Source: Promethearchaeota archaeon (GTDB lineage Archaea; Asgardarchaeota; Lokiarchaeia; Sigyniarchaeales; SOKP01). From it: DNA of 64,000 nucleotides. Positions 25,666 to 34,286 of this stretch are shown here, piece by piece. Position numbers and translations under genes: made by a program. The notes below the pieces were generated by a model. That model was not told where the DNA came from and did no database searches. It saw only the letters and a program-made list of their open reading frames with translations. Position 1 is the stretch's first letter; each line of letters opens with the position of its first letter. The DNA is taken from contig JAHLWS010000078.1 in NCBI GenBank assembly GCA_019057795.1, positions 1-64,000 of the forward strand, written 5' to 3'.

Positions 25666-26484
25666 ATGTCAGAAACTAAAATAAAACCTTATGAAAAACC
25701 AGAAAATATCATAAATCCTAATAGTGAATTTTCGATAGAAGTACAAAATCTAAGAAAGATATTCAGAGGGAAAAAGGGATATGATGATGTTATCGCTGTA
25801 GATGATGTCTCCTTTAAAGTGAAATCTGGAGAATTATTCGGTTTTTTGGGACCGAATGGCGCAGGAAAAACAACAGTAATTAATATGTTGATTGGACTTT
25901 TAAAACCTACAAGTGGAATCGCAATTGTTAATGGTTATAACATACATGATGGTCTCTCTCATATCAAAGAATTAATTGGAGTATGTCCGCAGGAACCATC
26001 AGTTTTTAAATTTCTTACAGGGATAGAGAACATTGAACTTTTTGGGAAGCTTCATTCAATGAAAAAAGCTGAAATAAAGGATAAGACCAATAAACTATTA
26101 GAATTTCTAGACTTATCTAAAGCAAGTAGAAGAAAAACTAAAGGATATAGTGGTGGAATGCTAAGGCAACTGAACATGATAATTGCATTAATTCACGACC
26201 CTAAAATAGCGTTTTTAGATGAACCCACGGTAGGTATGGATCCAAGAGCACGGAGAGCGACTTGGGAGTTTATTGGATCACTTAAAACTAAAAGTAAAAC
26301 CATATTCCTTACGACGCATTATATTGAAGAAGCAGAAGCACTATGTGATAGAGTTGCCATAATTGATTATGGTAAAATAATCGAAATAGGGGCTCCACAA
26401 GATTTAATAAAAAAATATGAAGTCGAAAATTTAGAGGGAGTGTTTATGAAAATTACTGGAAGAAGAATAATGGAGGGAGTATAA
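25666..26484 (+). CDS. ABC transporter ATP-binding protein (ABC-2 / drug-export type)
   Basis: The 272-residue ATPase has Walker A GPNGAGKTT (about 62-70), Q-loop CPQEPSVF (about 108-115), signature YSGGM (about 162-166, a variant of LSGGQ), Walker B IAFLDEPTVGMDP (about 183-195) and switch H in TTHYIEEAE (about 222-230). It pairs with the permease that starts at its stop codon (ATG overlaps TAA by one base). DRA/CcmA-type exporters of this layout move drugs, lipids or polysaccharides; the substrate is unknown. Confidence 0.93.
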   Translation: MSETKIKPYEKPENIINPNSEFSIEVQNLRKIFRGKKGYDDVIAVDDVSFKVKSGELFGFLGPNGAGKTTVINMLIGLLKPTSGIAIVNGYNIHDGLSHIKELIGVCPQEPSVFKFLTGIENIELFGKLHSMKKAEIKDKTNKLLEFLDLSKASRRKTKGYSGGMLRQLNMIIALIHDPKIAFLDEPTVGMDPRARRATWEFIGSLKTKSKTIFLTTHYIEEAEALCDRVAIIDYGKIIEIGAPQDLIKKYEVENLEGVFMKITGRRIMEGV

Positions 26485-27224
26485 TGAATACCCAAAGAAT
26501 ATTAGCTCTAATGAAAATGGAACTTTACAAAATGTTCAGGGAACCAGCATACTTATTTTTAATGATTTTATTCCCCGCGGTTCTTACAATCACCTTTGGA
26601 TTTGCTTTTAGCGATCCCGAACTTGGCTTGGATTTTAATCTTATGGCTCCGGGATTATTTGCATATGCGTGCATATTTATAATAATGACTGTTGCACAAT
26701 CATTTGCCGAGCTTAGAGAACAAGGATTACTAAGAAGACTTAATACTACGCCAATGTCGTCTACTGATTTCATGTTCAGTAATATACTCTCTAACATGAT
26801 AATCTCCATGCTGCAAGTTGTAATTGTTTTCGTTTTAGCATTATTATTTGGCTTTAGATCTAATACCGACATTGTAGGAATCTTACTTGCATTTTTGCTA
26901 ATGGCTTTATTCTCACTAAGTTCTGTGGGATTAGGACTCATAACGGCATCAGTTTCTAAAAGTGCAGGAACAGCCACAGGGATTTCATTTATATTCATTC
27001 TACCACAAATGTTTTTTGGTACTTTTATCCCAATAACCGACACTACAAGGCCAATCGCAATGTTTCTTCCTAGTTATTACGCAACTGATGCTTTAACTTC
27101 AATATTTAGCGGTGCCGCATTAACAAGTGCTAATATTTTGATCGATTTTGCTTTTATCTCAATAGTAAGCATAGCAATTGTAATTATTGGCATTCTGTTA
27201 TTTAAGAAATCAGGGAATAAATAA
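26484..27224 (+). CDS. ABC-2 type transporter permease
   Basis: The 246-residue membrane protein has six hydrophobic segments (e.g. AYLFLMILFPAVLTITFGFAF, LMAPGLFAYACIFIIMTVAQSF, ILIDFAFISIVSIAIVIIGILLF) and the ABC-2 feature of a cytoplasmic LREQGLLRRLNTTPMSSTDFMFSN loop (about 80-103) that contacts the ATPase. It is translationally coupled to the ATP-binding gene upstream and completes a two-gene exporter. Confidence 0.9.
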   Translation: MNTQRILALMKMELYKMFREPAYLFLMILFPAVLTITFGFAFSDPELGLDFNLMAPGLFAYACIFIIMTVAQSFAELREQGLLRRLNTTPMSSTDFMFSNILSNMIISMLQVVIVFVLALLFGFRSNTDIVGILLAFLLMALFSLSSVGLGLITASVSKSAGTATGISFIFILPQMFFGTFIPITDTTRPIAMFLPSYYATDALTSIFSGAALTSANILIDFAFISIVSIAIVIIGILLFKKSGNK

Positions 27225-27361
27225 TTTAGAAATAATTAAACTAATTTTTTTTTAATTTTCCTTTCTTAAGAAAATGTCAATAAGGAGCTATTACTACAGC
27301 ATGGAAGTGGAAAAAAAGAATTAAATAAAAGTTAAAAAAAAAAATTTACATCAAATCAAAA

Positions 27362-27381
27362 GGGAAAATGTTTTCCTTCCC
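27362..27381. terminator. Bidirectional hairpin terminator
   Basis: GGGAAAA...TTTTCC..CCC forms a hairpin between the converging exporter operon and the PDGLE gene. On the plus strand it is followed by CTC and a run of T; on the minus strand by TTTTGATTTG. It could end both transcripts. Confidence 0.5.
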
Positions 27382-27405
27382 TCTTTTTTTTATTAAAAAT
27401 TTCTA

Positions 27406-27714
27406 TTATTTCGTGTCCTTTTTCTTCAAATATGTTATCAAGTAAAAAACACCCGTCATGATAGCTATAGAAAGAACGACCCCAATAATCCCTGCAACAT
27501 AATCGTTAGTAACCCAACTTAGGATAGGTGTCCAAGGAGAAATCAAATTCTCGAGCCACTCTTCGCCATTAATGTCGATTAAAACTCTTTCTAAACCATC
27601 TGGGTTTTCTGAAAGAAACCCAATTGTAAATCCTACAGCTATCACAAACATTAGTGCCACAACTACGACTACTACCGTGATTAAAGGCCATTTATATCTA
27701 CTAATTTCAACCAT
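27406..27714 (-). CDS. PDGLE-domain protein (CbiN/NikN-like component of Co/Ni transporter)
   Basis: The 102-residue membrane protein has two hydrophobic helices (about 11-32 and 72-95) enclosing an external loop with the ENPDGLERV motif (about 37-45) that names the PDGLE family. In cobalt and nickel ECF transporters such a small subunit works with CbiM/NikM to form the metal-binding S component. It follows cbiM by 3 nt. Confidence 0.88.
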   Translation of the reverse strand: MVEISRYKWPLITVVVVVVALMFVIAVGFTIGFLSENPDGLERVLIDINGEEWLENLISPWTPILSWVTNDYVAGIIGVVLSIAIMTGVFYLITYLKKKDTK

Positions 27715-27717
27715 CCT

Positions 27718-28389
27718 TTATTCTACCCCCAAAATTGATTCAGTTAAAATAAAATCTGGTTTTGTTTTATAGATATAAAAAACAATTAAAGCAGAAATTA
27801 TTGCTTCCCCAATACCTATTATAAGATGCCAGAAAACCATAGCAGGAATTGCAATTTCCATTGGAATCGCGCCACCAATACCAATCTCGATGCCACAAAT
27901 GAAAGAAGCCAAGACAATTGCGATGTAAGATCCAATAGCAGTTGCGATTGCAACTTTTAATTCTTTTTTAAGCGATGTTTTATTAAAAATCCTTACAAGC
28001 AACACCACTATATAAAATCCTACAATACCACCAATTATCCCCATATTAAAGGCATTTGGTCCTAACGCGGTAATCCCTCCGTCCCCAAAAAGGCTTTGAA
28101 TAACTAAAATTAAAAACATTACTATAACGGACGCCCAAGGACCAAGTATAATAGCTACTAAAGTTCCTCCAACCAAATGACCGGAAGTTCCTCCTGGAAC
28201 TGGATAGTTAACAAATTGAAACGCAAAAATAACTGCTGCTAATACTCCAATATAGGGAATCATCTTTTCAGAATCTTCTTTTTCAAACATTTTGCCCATT
28301 CTAAAATATCCTAGAATCATAATAGCAATTGTAACAATCCAGAGCACTATAGTTGTGATTGGATCTAATAATCCATCTGGTATATGCAT
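27718..28389 (-). CDS. cbiM: Cobalt/nickel transport protein CbiM
   Basis: The 223-residue protein begins with MHIPDGLLDP, the invariant CbiM/NikM N-terminus in which Met1-His2 and a later His bind the metal. It has about seven hydrophobic helices and NYPVPGGTSGHLVGGTLVAIILGPW (about 60-84), the conserved His-containing segment. It is the substrate-specific S component of an ECF-type importer and is divergently transcribed from cbiQ-cbiO, which supply the T component and ATPase. Confidence 0.95.
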   Translation of the reverse strand: MHIPDGLLDPITTIVLWIVTIAIMILGYFRMGKMFEKEDSEKMIPYIGVLAAVIFAFQFVNYPVPGGTSGHLVGGTLVAIILGPWASVIVMFLILVIQSLFGDGGITALGPNAFNMGIIGGIVGFYIVVLLVRIFNKTSLKKELKVAIATAIGSYIAIVLASFICGIEIGIGGAIPMEIAIPAMVFWHLIIGIGEAIISALIVFYIYKTKPDFILTESILGVE

Positions 28390-28430
28390 TTTTTATTTAC
28401 CTATATTTTATTATCGATTAATTTTTTTGG

Positions 28431-28532
28431 TATGAATAATATTTTATCATAATTTAGTATTATTTATAAACGATATGATAAATTTATAAAATAATATGAA
28501 GTCGCAAAATGTAGCTTTCAGAGATTTATATA
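28431..28532. promoter_or_regulatory. Divergent cbiM / cbiQ regulatory region
   Basis: TTTATCATA (28443-28451) and TATGATAAA (28474-28482) are perfect inverted arms, and a further TATGA lies at 28431-28435. TTTATATATAAC (28525-28536) is a TATA box for the rightward cbiQ gene. TATGA/TCATA half-sites recall those of the nickel regulator NikR (GTATGA...TCATAC), but the spacing differs. Confidence 0.4.
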
Positions 28533-28587
28533 TAACAAAGAATGATAAAATTGCCTAAAGAGTAGAGAATAAGGGAGACTAAGAAAA

Positions 28588-29394
28588 TTGGACATAGATT
28601 TGCCTTTTAAACACGAAGATGAGAAAGACTTTTTGAATAGGATCCATCCCTTAGTTCGTTTTATCCTCCCGTTCATTTTTGTCCTCCCTTTCCTAATTAT
28701 AAACGATGTTTATCTAGTCGTTACAATAATATTGGTTGTTTTAATTTTTAATTTAGTGTTTCGCTTACATCTTACAAAGACACTTTCAAAACTTAAAGCG
28801 TTACTTCCTTTTATCCTACTTATTACGATTTTTGTACCTTTATACGTTGGAAACACCGTAATTTATCAATTAAATATTGGAATTTCGCTTAATATTTATA
28901 AAGAAGGTTTAATTTTTGCAACTTTATTATTTTTTAGAATTATAGGGTCTATGTTTGTATTTCTAACATTCTTCATGTCTTTAACCTATTCAGAATTTAT
29001 TGAAGCATTAACTAAACTCAGGGTAATTCCCTCATTTTTTATTGGAAGCATTGTTATTATGCTTCATTACTTACCAATTCTTGCAAAATCTAATAGAAAG
29101 ATATTGGAAGCACAAGATTTAAGAGGAAAAAGCTTCACATCCTATTGGCGTAGGCTTAAAACTCATGGATTTATAATGGGAAAGAATGTAGTAAACAACA
29201 TGGAGAGAAGCGAAAAATTGAACGAGAGTTTAAAAATGAGGGGTTTTTCTGGTAAGATTACTTTTGCTTCAAAAAAGATAAAGTTTGTAGATATATCAAT
29301 CGTGGCTATGTTTTTAAGCGTCGTAATTTATTTCATCTATTTTATTAATTTAGAACAAATATATATGGAGGTTTTCAAATTATTCCTCTCGTAG
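28588..29394 (+). CDS. cbiQ: ECF transporter T component CbiQ
   Basis: The 268-residue membrane protein has about six hydrophobic helices and the T-component coupling motifs: EAQDLRGKSF (about 172-181) and LNESLKMRGFSG (about 213-224), matching the family's two Ala-Arg-Gly-type signatures. It transmits ATPase movement to the S component. The start is TTG with GGGAG ten bases upstream. Its 3' end overlaps the proposed ATT start of cbiO. Confidence 0.9.
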   Translation: MDIDLPFKHEDEKDFLNRIHPLVRFILPFIFVLPFLIINDVYLVVTIILVVLIFNLVFRLHLTKTLSKLKALLPFILLITIFVPLYVGNTVIYQLNIGISLNIYKEGLIFATLLFFRIIGSMFVFLTFFMSLTYSEFIEALTKLRVIPSFFIGSIVIMLHYLPILAKSNRKILEAQDLRGKSFTSYWRRLKTHGFIMGKNVVNNMERSEKLNESLKMRGFSGKITFASKKIKFVDISIVAMFLSVVIYFIYFINLEQIYMEVFKLFLS

Positions 29395-30131
29395 AAGTTA
29401 AAAATGTGAACTTTGAGTATAATTCAAATTTTTCCATAAACGATTTATCATTAACCATAGAAGAAAATTCAATCTATGCTTTAACGGGGAACAATGGGTC
29501 CGGTAAAACTACGTTACTAAGGTTGTTGGTTGGTTTGCTGAAACCTAAATCTGGAACTATTAAAATATTTAACGAAATTTTAACCAGAGATAAAAATCAA
29601 TTGTGGAAGCTTAGACAAAGAATTGGTTTTTTATTTCAAAACCCTGACGACCAATTATTTGCGCCAACAATTGAAGAAGATGTAGGTTTTGGAGCGAGAA
29701 ATCTTGGTCTTGAAGAAGTCGAAGTGAAAGAGAGAGTTGAATGGGCGCTCGAAGCAGTTAATTTAACAGAATATAGAAAATTTTCTCCGTATGATTTATC
29801 TTGGGGCCAAAAGAAACGAGCTGCTTTGGCGGGATTGCTAGTTATGAAGCCTAAATTGTTAATTTTAGACGAGCCATTCGCAAATCTCGATTTTAGATCG
29901 ATTTATAACCACCTAAAAATTTTAGAAACCCTTAGAAAAGAAGAAAAGATGACTATTTTGTTCACTACTCATAATCTTTTTTTTATAGAACATTGGGCGG
30001 ATAAAGTGCTTGTGTTAAACGATGGAAAGGCGGTATTTGAAGGTAACATAGAAGAAGGATTAAACAGCCCCAAAATTAAAAAGCTCTTAGGATCTTACGA
30101 AGATATTTTAAATCTTCTTAACCAAAAGTAA
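29379..30131 (+). CDS. cbiO: ECF transporter ATPase CbiO, probable ATT start
   Basis: The 250-residue ATPase has Walker A GNNGSGKTT, Q-loop FLFQNPDDQLF, signature LSWGQKKRAALAG (LSxGQ variant), Walker B LLILDEPFANLD and switch His in TTHNLFF. A GTG at 29406 would remove the first beta strand (IPLVEVKNVNFEY) that all family members have and has no Shine-Dalgarno. An ATT at 29379 restores it and follows GGAGG by seven bases. No ATG/GTG/TTG exists in that interval. The start overlaps the end of cbiQ by 16 nt, implying coupling. Confidence 0.9.
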   Translation: MIPLVEVKNVNFEYNSNFSINDLSLTIEENSIYALTGNNGSGKTTLLRLLVGLLKPKSGTIKIFNEILTRDKNQLWKLRQRIGFLFQNPDDQLFAPTIEEDVGFGARNLGLEEVEVKERVEWALEAVNLTEYRKFSPYDLSWGQKKRAALAGLLVMKPKLLILDEPFANLDFRSIYNHLKILETLRKEEKMTILFTTHNLFFIEHWADKVLVLNDGKAVFEGNIEEGLNSPKIKKLLGSYEDILNLLNQK

Positions 30132-30189
30132 ATTAATTTTCCCATTTAAATAGAAAGATTTTTTTAGCTCGTTTTTTATATAATTATTG

Positions 30190-30425
30190 GGAAAATGATG
30201 ATGGAACATTGGCATATTCGAGGACACGTATGATAACCCGTGATTACGTGTGCAAACTTATGCAGACATCCTGAGTTTATTAATCAACAATTTACTGCAT
30301 CAAAAATGGGCTCTTAATCAAGCTAAGGTAATACCGTGCGATGAGATTCGAGTCAGCACCCAGCGTGCAGATATGATTATGCCCCAAAAGGCATAGAAAT
30401 TACCGCCTAGCACGAGAGAACTTAT
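30190..30425 (+). ncRNA. Candidate structured non-coding RNA
   Basis: This gene-free stretch is far richer in G+C (about 46% over 30301-30420 by my count) than surrounding spacers. GCTA-a-GGTAAT (about 30321-30331) can pair with ATTACC-gcc-TAGC (about 30399-30411), enclosing a GTGC/GCAC hairpin and a perfect ATGCC-CCAAAA-GGCAT hairpin (about 30379-30395). A CACGTA...ACGTG hairpin lies at about 30234-30250. The strand is uncertain but plus is favoured because it follows cbiO and a T-rich tail is absent on minus. RNase P RNA is one possibility; I could not match its universal cores convincingly. Confidence 0.45.
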
Positions 30426-30539
30426 TTGATTTTATGGAATAACCATTAGATGATAAATGTGTGTTAGTGTTTTAGGCAACAATATATGCTGATTTTAAAA
30501 AGAATTTGTACTTACTTCAAAAAGAGAAAAGAATATTCA

Positions 30540-31013
30540 TCATAAAAGGCTAATCGTGTCTGAATTAAAGAGTTCTTTCAACTCTTTATTTATTTCTCCT
30601 TCCTCTGCTTGAAGGTATCGGTTCAAAATTACTGCAATCTTTATCGAATACTTGTTCATTATCGCTCTTACAAGCCCTATTTGAATATTTTTATCTGAAG
30701 CAACGCACAAGACTCCTTTACCTGCTTTTATAGAAAAAATCATCCCTTTAAAATATTCAGTGATTTGTAGGTGAATGTTTCCATAACCGAGGATGTACCC
30801 TTGTTCTTCGCCAGCGGTGAACACTGCGCCTCCAATTGCTCCAATTTTTTCGACGGAGATGTCGTCTTTGGAAGACTTTAGAATGAATTTAGACTCGCTC
30901 ACAATAGTTATTCCAGTGTCGTCTATTATTATAGCGTATTTTAAGCCTGGCGTACTATTAATAATCTCGTTTAATATTTTTTTTAAAGTACGCTCGTCTT
31001 GAGAATAACTCAA
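30540..31013 (-). CDS. Roadblock/LC7-domain protein
   Basis: The 157-residue product fits the Roadblock/LC7 fold: a helix (ERTLKKILNEIINSTPGLKYAIIIDDTGITIVSE, about 7-40, with the central beta hairpin), then EKIGAIGGAVFTAGEEQGYILGYGNIHLQITEYFKGMIFSIKAGKGVLCVASDK and a helical C-terminus. In Asgard archaea these proteins form dimers and are thought to partner small GTPases, as MglB and Ragulator do elsewhere. Start is TTG with AAAGGT nine bases upstream. A second related protein is encoded just upstream on the same strand. Confidence 0.85.
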   Translation of the reverse strand: MSYSQDERTLKKILNEIINSTPGLKYAIIIDDTGITIVSESKFILKSSKDDISVEKIGAIGGAVFTAGEEQGYILGYGNIHLQITEYFKGMIFSIKAGKGVLCVASDKNIQIGLVRAIMNKYSIKIAVILNRYLQAEEGEINKELKELFNSDTISLL

Positions 31014-31188
31014 TTGTTTCTACCTTTCATTTTTTAATCAAAATAAATATTATCTAGGGCGTTTTATTATACTAAAGAATTTATTTAAAGTAAACTCTAA
31101 TCATTCTTTATTAAGTTTATAGTAAAAAAATAAGATTCTATCTATAAAAATTTAATTCACTCTAGATAGTTTTATGTTGCGCAACGGA

Positions 31189-31545
31189 TTAAAATAGCTC
31201 TTGCGACCTAATCAAAGTTTTTAAGGGTTTTACTCTGTTTTTATTATTTTTCGATTTTTCTAATAAAATAAATAGTTTAAACTTCTTTCCTTTATCAATA
31301 TCAAACTTCAACTGAACTAAATTTGGATCGTTTAGGATATCCTTATTCTCCTTATTTTTGGAAATTGCCCATAAAGCTAGTTTATTCTCGTGAATCCAAA
31401 GTCTTTTTGAGATATCCGAGCCTATTGCGAATCCGTTATTATCTGTTATTACGCCTGCTACAAAATTGGGGAAATTTTTCTTAATCCTGTGTAAGAAATA
31501 ATTTACTTCAACTTGATTTATTAATTTAGTATTCTCCTGTTTCAT
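31189..31545 (-). CDS. Short Roadblock/LC7-like protein
   Basis: The 118-residue product begins with a helix and a hairpin FPNFVAGVITDNNGFAIGSDISKRL (about 25-49), the typical start of the Roadblock fold, followed by a second helix and strands (VQLKFDIDKGKKFKLFILLEK). The basic C-terminus is family-atypical. It lies 175 bp upstream of the longer Roadblock gene on the same strand. Similarity is to the fold only, so the call is moderate. Confidence 0.6.
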   Translation of the reverse strand: MKQENTKLINQVEVNYFLHRIKKNFPNFVAGVITDNNGFAIGSDISKRLWIHENKLALWAISKNKENKDILNDPNLVQLKFDIDKGKKFKLFILLEKSKNNKNRVKPLKTLIRSQELF

Positions 31546-31658
31546 AATACTTGACCTATCAAAATCATATAATCGATAGAATAAAATTGGAAAAAAAAGT
31601 CTTAAATCAGTATATTATGAAGGTATTACAAAAAAGAGAGTTTGTACAAAATGAAAAA

Positions 31659-32621
31659 TTATTTTTTCTTTATACTAATTCCGAGATCTAAATTTTCAAT
31701 AAGTTCGGAGAAGCGATTTCGAACCGTCACCTCTGTGACTTGACTAACTTTGGCTATTCTCCTTTGAGTTCTTCGTTCTTTAGTAAGAATTGATGCGGTA
31801 TAAATTGCTGCGGCGCATAGTCCCGTTGGACCGCGACCAGAGGTTAGCCCCCTTAATTCAGCCATTTGAATAATTTTCTTTGCTGTTTTTTGGCAATCTG
31901 TAGATAGTTCTAATTCAGATATAAATCGAGTAAGAAAATCTAATGCTTTAGTTGGGTTTAAATTTAGTCCTAATTCCCTTGAGATAAATCTAAAGGAACG
32001 TCCTATTTCTTTTTTATCAACACGAGCAACTTCTGCTATCTCGTTTAATGTGCGTGGTACTTTAAACCTTCTACAAGCGGCATATAGACTTGCAGCAGCA
32101 ACGCCTTCAATGCTTCTCCCTCGAATAAGATGAGCTCTAACAGCGTCTCTATAAATTTTTGCAGAACATTCTCGAAGATTTTTCTGAAGATCAAGGTTTG
32201 AAGCCATGCGATCTAATTCACTTAAGGCAAAAGTCAAGTTTCTTTCAGTTGCATCTGATACTCTAATCCTACTTTGCCATTTTCTCAAGCGATATATTTG
32301 ACCTCTAATCTTAGCAGAGATTTCTTTACCAAAGATATCCTTATTCTTCCAATCAATCATCGTGGAGAGCCCTTTGTCGTGGATCATATAAGTCATTGGA
32401 GCTCCTGTCCTAGTTCTTTTCTTTTTTTGATCTGCATCAAAAGCACGCCATTCAGGCCCCTGATCTATATGTTTTTCTGAGTGTACTAAACCACATTCTT
32501 GACAAACTAATGAACCTCTATTTTCGTCAAATAGAATATTTTTACCGCATTCGCTACAATTAGTATGACTTTTTCCAAAATCAATTTCTTCGGATGCATT
32601 GCTTTGGTTCCAACTTGAAAT
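31659..32621 (-). CDS. tfb: Transcription initiation factor B (TFB), probable ATT start
   Basis: TFB recruits RNA polymerase to TBP-bound promoters. The first ATG in the frame (32396) would give 245 residues and lose the N-terminal zinc ribbon, but the frame continues upstream and encodes it: TNCSECGKNILFDENR then CQECG, followed by the B-reader (WRAFDADQKKKRTRTG). No ATG/GTG/TTG occurs between the upstream stop and the ribbon. ATT at 32621 (or 32624) lies 6 (or 3) bases after AAAGGTG. With it the length is about 320 residues, normal for TFB, with two cyclin folds (about 120-310). It lies just downstream of gar1, a common archaeal arrangement. Confidence 0.93.
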   Translation of the reverse strand: MSSWNQSNASEEIDFGKSHTNCSECGKNILFDENRGSLVCQECGLVHSEKHIDQGPEWRAFDADQKKKRTRTGAPMTYMIHDKGLSTMIDWKNKDIFGKEISAKIRGQIYRLRKWQSRIRVSDATERNLTFALSELDRMASNLDLQKNLRECSAKIYRDAVRAHLIRGRSIEGVAAASLYAACRRFKVPRTLNEIAEVARVDKKEIGRSFRFISRELGLNLNPTKALDFLTRFISELELSTDCQKTAKKIIQMAELRGLTSGRGPTGLCAAAIYTASILTKERRTQRRIAKVSQVTEVTVRNRFSELIENLDLGISIKKK

Positions 32622-32668
32622 AATTTACACCTTTTTAGATATTTTTTTTTAAAAACTAATATAAAATA

Positions 32669-32917
32669 CTAATGTAATTTAGCGTAGATAGTATCATTTG
32701 GATTAAATTTTTTGTTAGGTAAAATATTTATAGAAACAAAGGGCAATTTTATAGGACCAAAAATTTCTTTAATATACCCAATTTCTTCATATTGTTCAGT
32801 AAAAACAGGTTTATGAAAAATTGCTTCGAGGTTTTTATCCCACTTTTTGGCTCTAAAGATATGATGTTTCTTAGAATTCCCGAGAAAAAATAGATTTAGC
32901 TTAATATATTTTTGCAA
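32669..32917 (-). CDS. gar1: H/ACA RNA-protein component Gar1
   Basis: The 82-residue product contains the Gar1/Naf1 core EEIGYIKEIFGPIKLPFVSINI (about 42-63), matching the family's GxVxEVFGPVxxPYVxV. Gar1 joins Cbf5, Nop10 and L7Ae in guide-RNA pseudouridylation particles. It sits 44 nt upstream of tfb on the same strand, the classic gar1-tfb order. The start appears to be TTG with AGGGT seven bases upstream. A TATA box (TATTTAAATATT) lies near 32970-32980 on the minus strand. Confidence 0.88.
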   Translation of the reverse strand: MQKYIKLNLFFLGNSKKHHIFRAKKWDKNLEAIFHKPVFTEQYEEIGYIKEIFGPIKLPFVSINILPNKKFNPNDTIYAKLH

Positions 32918-33182
32918 ACAACGACCCTAACTATTATTTAAAATATAGAATAGAAAATTGAAAAGTAATATTTAAATATACCCTTTATTTAAAAAGGGCT
33001 TACAAAAATGATTATTTTAATATAAATGTACGTTATTTTTAAAATCGTAATAAGCGGGAAATGGGTGGGATATATAAATCAATTATTGATTTTCGATAAA
33101 AATACAAAAATTCTGTCAGTTTTTGATTACTTTTAAAAATAAGTTTAAGAATTTCTTTTAATTGTCATCTTAATTGTATTTA

Positions 33183-34286
33183 TTATATGAAATTTTTCTG
33201 CAACTGATATTTTATCAGGCAACCACATGAGTAGCTATCGTCTTTTTTTATTAAATGATTAATATTTTGAGACAATACAAACTCTTTGAGAGAGTTTATC
33301 ATAAATTCGTTGCAATCTCTTTTTAAACAATTGTGAATTCCTCTTTTCGAGCCAGCTCCAGAGGGAGACGATATAATCCTAACTGAATCCAAGATAGTCT
33401 TGTCTTTACAAGCTTTAATTATACATTTAAATAAAGAATAAAACCAAGGTGGCCGATATCTGTTCTGATACCATAAATATTCCACTAGCGAATTTTTTTG
33501 AATGTTGAGAGGGTTGATAGAAATAGTATTAACCTTTAATTCAGCTAATTTTTGAATAGAACTAGCACAATCATCTATTGCTGTTTGTTCGTTTAGGAAT
33601 GGTGGTTTAAACAATAAATATACTCTCACACCTACATTATTTTCCTTACAAATTTGGACTGCCTTTAAAAAATCTTCGAATTTTAGGCCTTTATTTACGT
33701 ATGTATTTCTAATATAATCATTTACCGTTTCCAAACCTATTGCTACTTCGATGTACTTATTTTCTAATGTGTTTTTCATTTTTTTAAGCTTCTCACGAGT
33801 TATATAATCAACTCGAGATTCTACAACGATTTCTTTTATTTTAGGGACTTCAGCGATTTTTTTATATATATGTTCACGAACATCAGCAGATATTTCGTCG
33901 TCATCGAAAAAACTTCCAGAATTAAAAATCTTGAGGATAAAATCATCTTTATCAATAGAAATTTCCTTGATTTTTTTTTGGAAGGCATAATCAAATTGGT
34001 TGATAATGTGAACAGGGTCAATTTCTTCAATGGTAGAATCTTGAATATATCCACACATGGAACACCCTCCAGTTTCTCCTAATGCCCAACTACATCCCTT
34101 TGTTCTTAATATAGTCGTGAATTCCTTTCCTTTTTCTTTGAGCAAACGATCTTCTTTTATCCAAAAACTTACTGGTTTATCTAATCGTTCGTCTTCAAAT
34201 TTTGACTTTTTTCTAATAGCTTTAGATCTAAGTGCTTTGATTTTTTCAACGAGGAAATTATTTTCATTTAATTTTTCCGTAGACAT
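33183..34286 (-). CDS. Archaeosine biosynthesis radical SAM enzyme RaSEA
   Basis: About 367 residues. LRTKGCSWALGETGGCSMCGY (about 45-65) matches the RaSEA-type cluster loop TxGCxW...GGCxMCGY, the radical SAM Cx7-8CxxC variant. Downstream, FNSGSFFDDDEI, VESRVDYI and VAIGLETVNDYIR are typical. RaSEA works with ArcS to convert the preQ0-lysine adduct at position 15 of tRNA to archaeosine, and arcS directly precedes it here. ATG 34286 is preferred to one 15 codons upstream because it has AGGT at the right distance and reduces the arcS overlap to 23 nt. Several Cys near the C-terminus may bind a second metal. Confidence 0.9.
   Translation of the reverse strand: MSTEKLNENNFLVEKIKALRSKAIRKKSKFEDERLDKPVSFWIKEDRLLKEKGKEFTTILRTKGCSWALGETGGCSMCGYIQDSTIEEIDPVHIINQFDYAFQKKIKEISIDKDDFILKIFNSGSFFDDDEISADVREHIYKKIAEVPKIKEIVVESRVDYITREKLKKMKNTLENKYIEVAIGLETVNDYIRNTYVNKGLKFEDFLKAVQICKENNVGVRVYLLFKPPFLNEQTAIDDCASSIQKLAELKVNTISINPLNIQKNSLVEYLWYQNRYRPPWFYSLFKCIIKACKDKTILDSVRIISSPSGAGSKRGIHNCLKRDCNEFMINSLKEFVLSQNINHLIKKDDSYSCGCLIKYQLQKNFI

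Noticed and set aside
26525..27043. 172-codon minus-strand frame
   Set aside because: It is antisense to the ABC-2 permease, whose membrane pattern is convincing.
30190..30425. Cobalamin riboswitch near Co transporter genes
   Set aside because: A partial AGTCAG match to the B12 box exists, but the other core elements are missing and no gene follows on the same strand.
30190..30425. SRP (7S) RNA
   Set aside because: The conserved helix 8 sequence GGAAGG...AGCAG is absent on both strands.
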